64,000 nt of DNA from CANJDH01 sp964443245 (GTDB lineage: Bacteria > Pseudomonadota > Gammaproteobacteria > Burkholderiales > JAEUOS01), in the NCBI GenBank assembly GCA_964443245.1, contig CAYUEG010000001.1:67149-131148 (forward strand), given 5' to 3'. The translations under genes were made by a program, and so were the position numbers. Positions 9,328 through 17,700 of this stretch are shown here, in pieces (positions within the stretch are counted from its first letter, which is position 1; every line of letters starts with the position of its first letter). The notes under the pieces were generated by a model. That model did no database searches. It was given only the letters and a program-made list of their open reading frames with translations, and was not told where the DNA came from.

Positions 9328-9762
9328 ATGGCCGGTACCATGTCCCGTCGCGGCAGCCGTCGCCGCATGATGAACGAGATCAACGTCGTGCCTTACATCG
9401 ATGTGATGCTGGTGCTGCTGGTGATCTTCATGGTGACGGCACCGCTCGTCACACCGGGGCAAATCGAGTTGCCGTCGGTGGCCAAGTCATCCAACGCGCC
9501 GACCCAGCCAGTCGAAGTGATCATCAACGCAGATGGCGAATTGCGTCTGCGCGAGCGTGGCGCCGCCCAGCTCGACAAGCCAGCCGATCGTGCAGAGATT
9601 GTCCGCTACGCACGTGCGCGCCAGACCGAAAAGCCCGACATTCCGATCGTGATATCGGCGGATCGCAATGTCAAGTACGAAGCCGTGCTGGGCGTGATGG
9701 ACGAACTGCAAAAGGCCGACGTCAAGCGCATCGGCCTTTCCGTCAAGCCCGCCACAAAGTAG
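9328..9762 (+). CDS. tolR: Tol-Pal system protein TolR (ExbD family)
   Basis: TolR is the second proton-channel subunit, with one membrane helix and a periplasmic domain. The product is 144 aa and starts two bases after the tolQ stop. After a basic, cytoplasmic N-terminus (RRGSRRRMMNEIN) the membrane segment VVPYIDVMLVLLVIFMVTAP carries the conserved Asp that is protonated. The periplasmic domain ends with KRIGLSVKPA, matching family architecture. An alternative ATG lies four codons in. Confidence 0.96.
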   Translation: MAGTMSRRGSRRRMMNEINVVPYIDVMLVLLVIFMVTAPLVTPGQIELPSVAKSSNAPTQPVEVIINADGELRLRERGAAQLDKPADRAEIVRYARARQTEKPDIPIVISADRNVKYEAVLGVMDELQKADVKRIGLSVKPATK

Positions 9763-9780
9763 TGTTTACATAGTATTTGC

Positions 9781-10518
9781 ATGACTGCCAGCGCTCTCCA
9801 CCTGCCATACGCCCCTGGCGCCCAGGGTGCGGGCACGCTGCGCTCCTTTGCGTTGGCGCTGGCGGTGCACTGTGCGCTGTTCGCTTTTCTGTACTTCGGG
9901 GTACGCTGGCAAAGCCAGCCGCCGGAGAGCATTGCGGCCGAGCTCTGGGTGCCTGCACAAGTGGCGCCGGCACCCCGCATCGAAGCACCGAAAGTAGAGC
10001 CCGCCCCGGAGCCCAAACCGGTGCCGGTAGTCAAGGAGGAGCCCAAGGAAATCCCGAAGCCGGCGGCCAAGCCTGACATTGCCATCAAGGAGGAGAAAAA
10101 GAAACCCGAGCCCAAGAAGGAGGCCGTGCCCGCTGCGCCGGACCCGATCAAGGAAGCCCTGCAGCGCGAAGAGCTTCAGCGCAAGGCGCAACAGGACAGC
10201 CTGGCGCAAGCTGCGGCACGCGAGGCCTCTGCAGCCGCGGCCAAGTCGCGGCGCGACTGGGAAGCGCAGATTGCGGCCAAAGTTCGCTCGCGCGTTCGCC
10301 TACCCGATAATCTGACCGGCAATCCGGAGGCAGTATTCGAGGTGACGCTTCTCCCCAACATGGAGGTGTTGACCGTCAAGTTGGTGAGGCCCAGTGGCGT
10401 GCCGGCTTACGATGAAGCGGCCGAGCGCGCGATCAACGCAGCGTCGCCCTTTCCGCCCCCCCCTGCCGGCGTCGAGCCCGGACGTGTCCTGCGCCTGCCA
10501 TTCCGTCCAAAGACTTAA
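9781..10518 (+). CDS. tolA: Cell envelope integrity protein TolA (TonB-like C-terminus)
   Basis: TolA is the periplasm-spanning transducer that links the TolQR motor to TolB and Pal. The product is 245 aa, shorter than the roughly 420 aa of E. coli TolA. A membrane anchor lies near residues 21-41 (FALALAVHCALFAFLYFGVRW region). A Pro/Lys/Glu-rich spacer spans about 58-125 and a short Ala-rich helix about 125-160. A TonB-type C-terminal domain follows, with KLVRPSGVPAYDEAAERAI. The reduced helical domain implies a shorter reach across the periplasm. Confidence 0.93.
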   Translation: MTASALHLPYAPGAQGAGTLRSFALALAVHCALFAFLYFGVRWQSQPPESIAAELWVPAQVAPAPRIEAPKVEPAPEPKPVPVVKEEPKEIPKPAAKPDIAIKEEKKKPEPKKEAVPAAPDPIKEALQREELQRKAQQDSLAQAAAREASAAAAKSRRDWEAQIAAKVRSRVRLPDNLTGNPEAVFEVTLLPNMEVLTVKLVRPSGVPAYDEAAERAINAASPFPPPPAGVEPGRVLRLPFRPKT

Positions 10519-10519
10519 A

Positions 10520-11812
10520 ATGCTGGCCATGACCCTCTTCCTTCGCCGTTTTCTTGCGGGTGCCCTCCTGACCCTGGCCTGGGCCGCATCTTCTTCGCAC
10601 GCCCAGACCACGATTGAAATCATTGGCGGCGGCTCGCAGCAGTATCCGATCGCGGTCACCAATTTTCCCGGTGAGGCCGCGCTGCCTCACGTGGTTTCCC
10701 AGATCGTCCGTGATGACTTGAACCGCAGTGGGCTGTTCAAGCTGGTCGATGCCTCCAACCAGCCGGTACCGGCAGACGCCACCCAGGTTCGATTTCCCGA
10801 CTGGAAGGCACGCGGCGCCGAGTTTCTCGCCTTTGGCAGGATCGTCCCGGCCGCAGACGGCCGGATTGTGGCCCGTGTGCAATTGGTGGATGTCGCAAAG
10901 CAGCAGGAACTTGCCAATTTTTCCTACGCGCTCACGACCCAGCAGGCCCGCGCGACTGCCCACCGCATCGCCGATGACATCTACGAGAAGATCACGGGCG
11001 AGAAGGGCTTCTTCAACACCAAGATTGCGTATGTCAAAAAAGCGGGAGCCCGCTTTGACCTGATCGTTGCCGACAGCGATGGCCAGAACGAGCAATCGGC
11101 ACTGACCTCGCGTGAGCCGATCATTTCACCGCGCTGGTCGCCGGATGGCACGCGGCTGGCCTATGTGTCCTTCGAAAACAAGAAGCCGCAGATATGGGTG
11201 CACGAGATCTATACCAGCAAACGCACGCTGGTGGCCAATTTCCGTGGCAGCAATAGTGCGCCGGCGTGGTCACCTGACGGCTCCACCATCGCCATGGCAC
11301 TGACACTGACCGGCGGCACACAGATTTACACGGTACCCGCCGCCGGGGGTGAGCCGCGTCGGTTGACCAACTCCAGCGGAATCGATACGGAACCGACTTA
11401 CGCACCGGATGGCTCAATCTACTTTACTTCGGACCGTGGCGGCGGACCACAGATCTACCGCATGGCCGCTGGCGGTGGGGAGGCACGCCGCATTACCTTC
11501 AAGGGCAGCTACAACGTCAGCCCGCGAGTCAGCCCCGATGGCAAGACATTGGCCTATGTCACGCGAACCAGTGGCCAGTTCCAGGTAGCCACGCAAAGCC
11601 TCGAGACGCAGGGACAGGAAATCACCCTGACGGATACGGTAAAGGACGAAAGTCCGAGCTTTTCGCCGAATGGGCGCATGATTCTTTACGCCACTGAAAT
11701 TGGCGGACGCGGTGTACTCGCCACCGTATCCAAGGACGGCCTGGTCAAGCAGCGCATCTCGGTAACCGCCGCCGACGCGCGTGAGCCTGCCTGGGGTCCG
11801 TTTGCAAAGTAG
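10520..11812 (+). CDS. tolB: Tol-Pal system periplasmic beta-propeller protein TolB
   Basis: TolB is the soluble periplasmic partner of Pal and TolA. The frame continues upstream, but the ATG at 10520 lies just past the tolA stop and gives a proper signal peptide ending SSSHAQ; the product is 430 aa. The N-terminal alpha/beta domain (about 25-165) is followed by propeller blades with repeated motifs: PRWSPDGTRLAYVS, PAWSPDGSTIAMAL, PRVSPDGKTLAYVT and PSFSPNGRMILYAT. An in-frame ATG four codons in is an alternative start. Confidence 0.97.
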   Translation: MLAMTLFLRRFLAGALLTLAWAASSSHAQTTIEIIGGGSQQYPIAVTNFPGEAALPHVVSQIVRDDLNRSGLFKLVDASNQPVPADATQVRFPDWKARGAEFLAFGRIVPAADGRIVARVQLVDVAKQQELANFSYALTTQQARATAHRIADDIYEKITGEKGFFNTKIAYVKKAGARFDLIVADSDGQNEQSALTSREPIISPRWSPDGTRLAYVSFENKKPQIWVHEIYTSKRTLVANFRGSNSAPAWSPDGSTIAMALTLTGGTQIYTVPAAGGEPRRLTNSSGIDTEPTYAPDGSIYFTSDRGGGPQIYRMAAGGGEARRITFKGSYNVSPRVSPDGKTLAYVTRTSGQFQVATQSLETQGQEITLTDTVKDESPSFSPNGRMILYATEIGGRGVLATVSKDGLVKQRISVTAADAREPAWGPFAK

Positions 11813-11856
11813 TTGGTCCGACCGTTTCATCCACCAAGAACAACCAGGAGAACTCC

Positions 11857-12387
11857 ATGAAAAGCCCCTTGATTGCCGCGATTGTTGCAGCGTTGCTCGT
11901 CGCCGCCTGCTCATCCGCCCCGACGCAGCCCCCCGTCGAAATCAAGGACGCCGGGAGTGGCAGCACACCCACCCCGCCAAAGCCGGAAGCGCCGCCCGCC
12001 AGTACCGGCCAGATCAAGCCGGTCGATGCCACGGTGCGGGACGAGTTCAACCCGCTCAAGGAGTACAGCATCTACTTCGAGCTCGACAAGTACGATGTGT
12101 CGGACAAGTATCTGGCCACGGTACGCGCCCACGCCAACTACATGCAGAAGAATCCGGCGCAGCGTGCCTCAGTACAGGGCAACACGGACGAGCGCGGCAG
12201 CCGCGAGTACAACCTTTCACTCGGCCAAAAGCGGGCAGAGGCGGTCAAACGACTGCTCGTCACCATGGGAGCCAGGGAATCCCAGATTGAAGCGGTCAGT
12301 TTTGGCGAGGAAAAGCCCAAAGCGCCGGGCCGTGACGAAGCAGCGTGGGCAGAGAATCGCCGCGCTGACATCACTTACTCGCGCTAA
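11857..12387 (+). CDS. pal: Peptidoglycan-associated outer-membrane lipoprotein Pal
   Basis: Pal anchors the outer membrane to peptidoglycan at the division site. The product is 176 aa. It begins MKSPLIAAIVAALLVAACSS with a lipobox (VAAC, Cys18), followed by a Pro/Ala-rich linker to about residue 65 and an OmpA-like domain. That domain contains the peptidoglycan-binding segment GNTDERGSREYNLSLGQKRA and ends with ENRRADITYSR. A good AACCAGGAGAA ribosome site precedes the ATG. A 44-base gap follows tolB. Confidence 0.97.
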   Translation: MKSPLIAAIVAALLVAACSSAPTQPPVEIKDAGSGSTPTPPKPEAPPASTGQIKPVDATVRDEFNPLKEYSIYFELDKYDVSDKYLATVRAHANYMQKNPAQRASVQGNTDERGSREYNLSLGQKRAEAVKRLLVTMGARESQIEAVSFGEEKPKAPGRDEAAWAENRRADITYSR

Positions 12388-12453
12388 CGCTTCATCTTCG
12401 ATCACCTTCGTCGGGATTGTTTGCAGGATCCTTCCTCTACGAGATTCTTCCTT

Positions 12454-13293
12454 ATGGCACCACGATCCACCTTTCTCGCTCGCCCGCCGGCGCGCCCGTT
12501 TGGGGCATCGCTACCAGTTGTTTTGGCGATAGCTTGCCTTGCCGTCACACCGGCCCATGCCCAGCTGTTCAAGGATGATGAACTTCACAAGAGAACCGGG
12601 CAGTTGGAAGCGCAGCGCAGCGCAGATCTGCGTCGGATCGAGGCGCAGGAGAATCGCGCGACCACGCTGGAAAATCGCGCCACGGCCCAAGAGGGACGCG
12701 CTGAGCAGCAGGCCAAGGTCTTGGTCGATCTGACGCAGCAGATCGAGGCCTTGCGCGGCGAGATTGCCAGATTGCGTGGGCAGATCGAGGTGCTCACCAA
12801 CGACATCGAGAATGCCCAGAAACGGCAGCGGGACTTTTACACCGATCTGGATGCACGCTTGCGCAAGGTGGAGCCACCGCCGCCGCCCACACCTGGCGAG
12901 AAGCCGAAGCCGCCGACGGCTGAAGAGCAGAAAAGTTACGACAACGGCCTCAACCTGGTCAAGACCAGCAATTTCAAGGCGGCGCTTGATGCCTTTGGCG
13001 CCTTCCTGCGCCTCTACCCCAACAGCCAGTTGACGCCTTCGGCGCAATACTGGATCGGCAATTCGCACTTTGCGCTGCGCGACTTCAAGGCCGCCATTGC
13101 TGCCCAGCAACGCGTGGTGGAACTCTGGCCCGATGACCCCAAAGCGCCGGATGCCCTGCTCAATATTTCCTCCGCCCACACCGAAATGAAGGACATCAGA
13201 TCGGCGCGTGCCGTGATTGAAGATCTGATCAAGCGCTATCCCCAGAGCGACGCCGCCAAGACCGGCGCCGATCGCCTCAAGCGCCTGCGGTAG
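12454..13293 (+). CDS. cpoB: Cell division coordinator CpoB (YbgF)
   Basis: CpoB is the periplasmic tetratricopeptide protein that couples Tol function to peptidoglycan synthesis. The ATG at 12454 gives 279 aa with a signal peptide ending TPAHAQ; a TTG at 12421 would only lengthen the leader. Residues about 45-130 form a coiled coil (many EAQENRATTLE-like heptads), followed by a Pro-rich linker (PPPPPTPGEKPKPP). TPR units then fill about 155-279, with NLVKTSNFKAALDAFGAFL and YWIGNSHFALRDFKAAI. It is the last gene of the tol-pal cluster. Confidence 0.94.
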   Translation: MAPRSTFLARPPARPFGASLPVVLAIACLAVTPAHAQLFKDDELHKRTGQLEAQRSADLRRIEAQENRATTLENRATAQEGRAEQQAKVLVDLTQQIEALRGEIARLRGQIEVLTNDIENAQKRQRDFYTDLDARLRKVEPPPPPTPGEKPKPPTAEEQKSYDNGLNLVKTSNFKAALDAFGAFLRLYPNSQLTPSAQYWIGNSHFALRDFKAAIAAQQRVVELWPDDPKAPDALLNISSAHTEMKDIRSARAVIEDLIKRYPQSDAAKTGADRLKRLR

Positions 13294-13303
13294 TCGTGCA
13301 CAG

Positions 13304-14419
13304 ATGAACGAGGCTGCCGTCGCGACACTCGCCTCCACCGTCGTGTGGAGTGGTTTTGGTTTGGCATTCGTGTTTGGCGTGGTCGCCCAGCGTTCGAATT
13401 TCTGCACCATGGGCGCGGTGTCAGACATCGTCAACATGGGGGACTGGACCCGCATGCGCATGTGGCTGACAGCCATCGCGGTGGCGATTCTCGGCACTCA
13501 CGCGCTGGCAGTGAGCGGCGCGATTGACCTTTCCAAATCCATTTACACCGGGCCCAACCTGAACTGGCTCTCCCACATAGTCGGTGGGCTGGCATTTGGT
13601 TTTGGCATGACATTGGCCTCCGGCTGCGGCAGCAAGACATTGCTGCGTATCGGAGGCGGCAGCCTGAAATCGGTAGTCGTGTTTCTGGCGCTCGGTATTG
13701 CCGCCTACATGACGCTCAAAGGCTTGTTTGGCGTCTGGCGCGTAAGCATGCTTGATCCCGTGCGTATCACGCTTGCCGGATCGCAAGACCTTCCGGCGAT
13801 CCTCGCGCGCGCCGGGCTCGGCGGCAAGGCCACGCTGCAGATGGTTGTACCAGCCCTGATCGGCGGTAGCCTGCTCGCATTCGCCCTGGCATCGCGCGAG
13901 TTCCGCACACTTGAATCGCTTGGCTCTGCACTGGTAGTTGGGCTGGTGATCGTGGGTGGTTGGTATGTGTCGGGCAAGATCGGGTACATCGCCGAAGACC
14001 CAAAGACACTAGAGGAGGCCTTTCTGGCCACTAATTCGGGGCGCATGGAATCACTTTCCTACGTAGCGCCGATCGCCTATACACTGGAATGGCTGATGCT
14101 TTACAGCGACAAGAGCAAGGTCGTCTCGTTCGGTATCGCTTCGGTGTTTGGTCTCATCGCCGGCTCGTTCGCCTATTCCATGCTCAGCAAAACCTTCCGC
14201 TGGGAGGGGTTCCGCGATGCCGAAGACACGGCGAATCACCTGGTTGGAGGCGCCTTGATGGGCTTTGGCGGTGTCACTGCCCTGGGTTGTACCGTAGGGC
14301 AGGGACTAAGCGGCGTTTCGACCCTCGCGGTCGGCTCCGTGCTGACGCTTGCCGCGATCGTCGCCGGCTCCTGGGCGGCATTCCAGTACCAGATCTGGCG
14401 TCTCGAAAAAACAGGCTGA
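13304..14419 (+). CDS. YeeE/YedE (TsuA-type) sulfur-compound transporter
   Basis: This is a polytopic membrane permease of 371 aa with about nine to ten hydrophobic segments. Family signature Cys/Gly motifs are visible: RSNFCTMGAVSDIVNMGDW near residue 30, LASGCGSKTLLRIGGG near 105 and LGCTVGQGLSGVSTLA near 325. In characterised TsuA proteins the equivalent cysteines relay thiosulfate through the membrane. It starts 10 bases after cpoB but has no functional link to tol-pal. No TsuB/TusA-like gene is adjacent, so the substrate is inferred only from family. Confidence 0.88.
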   Translation: MNEAAVATLASTVVWSGFGLAFVFGVVAQRSNFCTMGAVSDIVNMGDWTRMRMWLTAIAVAILGTHALAVSGAIDLSKSIYTGPNLNWLSHIVGGLAFGFGMTLASGCGSKTLLRIGGGSLKSVVVFLALGIAAYMTLKGLFGVWRVSMLDPVRITLAGSQDLPAILARAGLGGKATLQMVVPALIGGSLLAFALASREFRTLESLGSALVVGLVIVGGWYVSGKIGYIAEDPKTLEEAFLATNSGRMESLSYVAPIAYTLEWLMLYSDKSKVVSFGIASVFGLIAGSFAYSMLSKTFRWEGFRDAEDTANHLVGGALMGFGGVTALGCTVGQGLSGVSTLAVGSVLTLAAIVAGSWAAFQYQIWRLEKTG

Positions 14420-14468
14420 TGGGCGCGGTTATTTCTCAGCGATTTTCAAGGCCAACCCTTCTCAGCCA

Positions 14469-14498
14469 TTGACTGGCGAGCCCGAACTACGATATAAT
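14469..14498 (+). promoter_or_regulatory. Sigma-70 promoter of tRNA-Lys
   Basis: TTGACT (14469-14474) and TATAAT (14493-14498) are separated by 18 bases. Transcription would begin near 14505, about six bases before the mature tRNA, so the 5' leader is very short. This is one of the two clearest promoters in the window. Confidence 0.8.
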
Positions 14499-14510
14499 TT
14501 TTGGCTCTTT

Positions 14511-14586
14511 GGGTCGTTAGCTCAGTTGGTAGAGCAGCGGACTTTTAATCCGTTGGTCGTTGGTTCGAATCCAACACGGCCTACCA
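14511..14586 (+). tRNA. tRNA-Lys (anticodon UUU)
   Basis: This is a 76-base cloverleaf with encoded CCA. It shows the D-arm GCTC-AGTTGGTA-GAGC, the anticodon loop CTTTTAA reading TTT, the T-arm GTTGG-TTCGAAT-CCAAC and discriminator A. The acceptor stem GGGTCGT/ACGGCCT has two wobbles, G1-U72 and U4-G69. It has its own promoter and a terminator directly downstream. Confidence 0.98.
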
Positions 14587-14607
14587 AGATTTCCCCTCTC
14601 GGGGAGC

Positions 14608-14638
14608 AAAAAGGGTCCAGGTTTCCTGGGCCCTTTTT
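14608..14638. terminator. Bidirectional intrinsic terminator between tRNA-Lys and chpA
   Basis: AAAAAGGGTCCAGG and CCTGGGCCCTTTTT form a 14-pair stem with one T-G wobble and a TTT loop. The T-run on the plus strand ends tRNA-Lys transcription. The A-run at the 5' side gives a matching U-run for transcripts arriving from chpA on the minus strand. Confidence 0.85.
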
Positions 14639-14745
14639 GTTTGTCTTGGACCTTCCACCTTGATCACCGGGTCACCTCGTTACCGCCTCAGCCTCCACTC
14701 GCTAGGACGAAAGCGGGGCTCTCGACACCTTCAGCTTCGATGGGT

Positions 14746-17700
14746 TCAGGCGACCACGACGGTATCGTCAGCGCGGTTCTTGACCAGATACGCAATGTGC
14801 TCAAGCAACTCTTCCTCCTGATAAGGTTTGCCGAGGAACACGTTGACGCCAATTTCCATCGCGTAATTGCGATGCTTGTCCGCCGTGCGTGAGGTAATCA
14901 TGATCACCGGGATACGCTTGAGCTTGTCATTGCCGCGCACATTGCGGGTCAGATCGAAACCGTCCATCCGTGGCATTTCAACATCAACCAGCATCACGTC
15001 GGGGCGCAACTCTTCCAGTTGTTCGAGCGCATCGATACCGTCCTTCGCAGTCAGCACCTGGTAATCCTCGCGCGCCAACAGACGCGAAGTGATCTTGCGC
15101 ACCGTCAGGGAGTCATCCACCACCATCACCGTCGGCCTCGTCGATACAGGCATTGGCGCGGCGATGGTCGGCGCAACGGATGCGGGCGCAACCTCTGCGC
15201 CACCGGCATTGGCTGCATCCTGACTTGTCGCTGCAGATGCCGCAGACATGAGGGAAAGCGCAACCGGGTTCAGGATCAGGATGATCTGGCCGCTACCCAG
15301 AACCGTCGCCCCAGCTACGCCGGAAACGCGTGCCAGTTGCGGGCCGATATTCTTGACTACCGCCTCCTGGTTACCCAGCATCTCGTCGACGTGGATCGCC
15401 GCACGCTGGGTGCCCGAACGCAGCAACAGAATCGGCGTGAAGCGCTGCAACTCGGCTGCTTGTGCAGGATCCCCCAACAAGCGCGGCAGATAATTGAGCG
15501 GGTAGGAACGCCCCAACCACTCGACATTCCCGGCAGCATAACTGCGTTCCAGCTCGTCGGCCTTGATTTGCCGAACCTGCTCGACCATTGCAGCGGGCAC
15601 CGCAAACGTTCTGGATCCGGCACGAATCAGCACCACCTGGGTCACGGCCAACGTCAGCGGCAGGTAGATCGTGAAACGTGACCCCTTGCCCGGGGTGAAA
15701 TCCACCTCCACCCGGCCACCCAGGGCCGTGACCTCCGCCCTGACCACGTCCATGCCGACACCACGGCCCGCCACTTCACTCACTTCAGCAGCCGTGGAAA
15801 AGCCGGCGGCAAAGATGAACTCGGCGATTTGCTGATCCGTCAGGGCATCACCTTCCTGCATCAGACCATTGGCGATCGCCTTGGCACGGATGCGTGCAAC
15901 ATTCAAGCCCTGGCCGTCATCTTCGAACACCAGCACGAACTCATTGCCTTCCTGCCGTGCCGACAGGCCGATCTGACCAATCTCTTCCTTGCCGGCTGCG
16001 GTACGCGCCTGTGGCGTCTCCAGGCCGTGCGCAATCGCATTGCGCAACAGATGCTCAAAAGGCCCGGTCATCCGCTCAAGCACCGAGCGGTCAATTTCGG
16101 TCTGGGTCCCCTTGATATCCAGGTTGGCACGTTTGCCCAGTTCCTTGGCGGTTTGGCGCACCACCCGATACAGCCGCTCGGCAACGTTGTTGAACGGCAC
16201 CATGCGCACGCGCATCAGGTCGTTCTGCAAGTCTCGCGACAACCGGCTCTGAGAGAGCAGCGCCGCATCGGCTTCGTCAAGGTTGCGCAGGAGATTTTGC
16301 TGCACCGTCGCCACATCGTTGACCGACTCGGCCATCGAACGGGTGATCTCCTGCAGGCGAGAAAAGCGGTCGAACTCAAGCGGATCAAAGGCGCCGTGCT
16401 TTTCCTCCACCTCCCGCTTGCGCGACTGCATCTGCGTCTCGGCCGCAATTTCCACCTCTCGCAATTGCGCGCGCAACTTGATCAGGTTGTCTGTCAAGTC
16501 CTTGAGGCTGGTCTTGACCGCGCGCATCTCCCCCTCGATCCGGCTACGCGCAATCGCCACTTCACCTGCCTCGTTGACCAGACGATCGATCACGTCTGCA
16601 CGGACGCGCAACATCGCCTTCGCGTCTTCGGCCGCCTTGGCCGAAGCGGTCGCCGCATGCACCGGCGCCGCCGCAGCAGCTGCGGCGGCCTCGACGATGG
16701 GGGCAGCTGCGTCAAACGCACGCACCAGCTTGGAAGCATCATCTTCCGAAATGGCCTCGCGACTGGCCTGTGCCATGGTCGCCTTGTCCGCCGGATCGTA
16801 ATTGCGCAACCGCTCCATCAGCATGGTGGTGCGGTCGTAAGACGAAAACAGTCCTTCAAAAATTGCGGGCGGAATCTGCGGCAGGCCCAGCGCATTCTCG
16901 ACCCGCGTTTCCATGCTGTGGGTCAGCTGGCCCAAGGCCATTGCCCCAGCCATGCGCGCCGAGCCCTTGAGCGTGTGCAGGGAACGCTGCAATGCCTTGG
17001 CGTCGCCACCTTCGGCCCACGCCCTCAGCTCTTCGCCAATGCGCGGCATCAGCTCGTTCGCCTCTTCCATGAAAATGGGCAAAAGCTGCTCATCAATGTC
17101 GTCGTCAAGACGCTCCTGACGCCGCTCGCTGGTGTCAAAGCCACGCGCCTGCAACTCCTCGTCGGAAAGCGGCTGGTTGGCTGGCTGTTCCGCCGCTGCC
17201 GGTTCTCCCTGCGGGGGAGTATCGCGCCGCGCAAGCTGCTCGAAGGCAGCGGTGGCAAGTGCGCCGGTTGCGGCTGCCAGAATCGTGCGATCTCCCAACC
17301 CAGGCTCCGCCGCCACCGGAACCGCCGCCACCGGAGCCGCTGGCGCCACCGCGTCGATAAACGCCAATGGCGGAGGGGTGTCGTCGGGTGTTGCGTCCGG
17401 TATCGGTGCCGCCTCTGCCAGCGGCAGGGACAGGCTTTCAATGTGAAAGGAAGCATCGGTCTCGACCGGCTGATCCGCCACGGGTTCGGACGGCAACGCA
17501 CTCGGCGCAGCAGCGAGCGCTCCCATGTCGAGGGTAAAGTCGTTCGACGGGGAGGGCAATACCGTCGGTTCAGCTTGCTGCTGTACCGTCTCAGCAAGCG
17601 CCCCAAAATCGATCTGCAGGCCTTCCGCACCCGAAGAGGGCGCCACCGAAGCCTCCGGGAGAGGAGGTTCGATCGGCGCCCCGGGAGCAGTGGCCATCGG

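Noticed and set aside
13304..14419. The TsuA-like gene as part of the tol-pal system.
   Set aside because: It is only 10 bases after cpoB, but nothing in the family links sulfur-compound import to Tol function; proximity is probably incidental.
14511..14645. tRNA-Lys as an integration site for a mobile element.
   Set aside because: No integrase, no direct repeat of the tRNA 3' end and no foreign-looking genes lie nearby.
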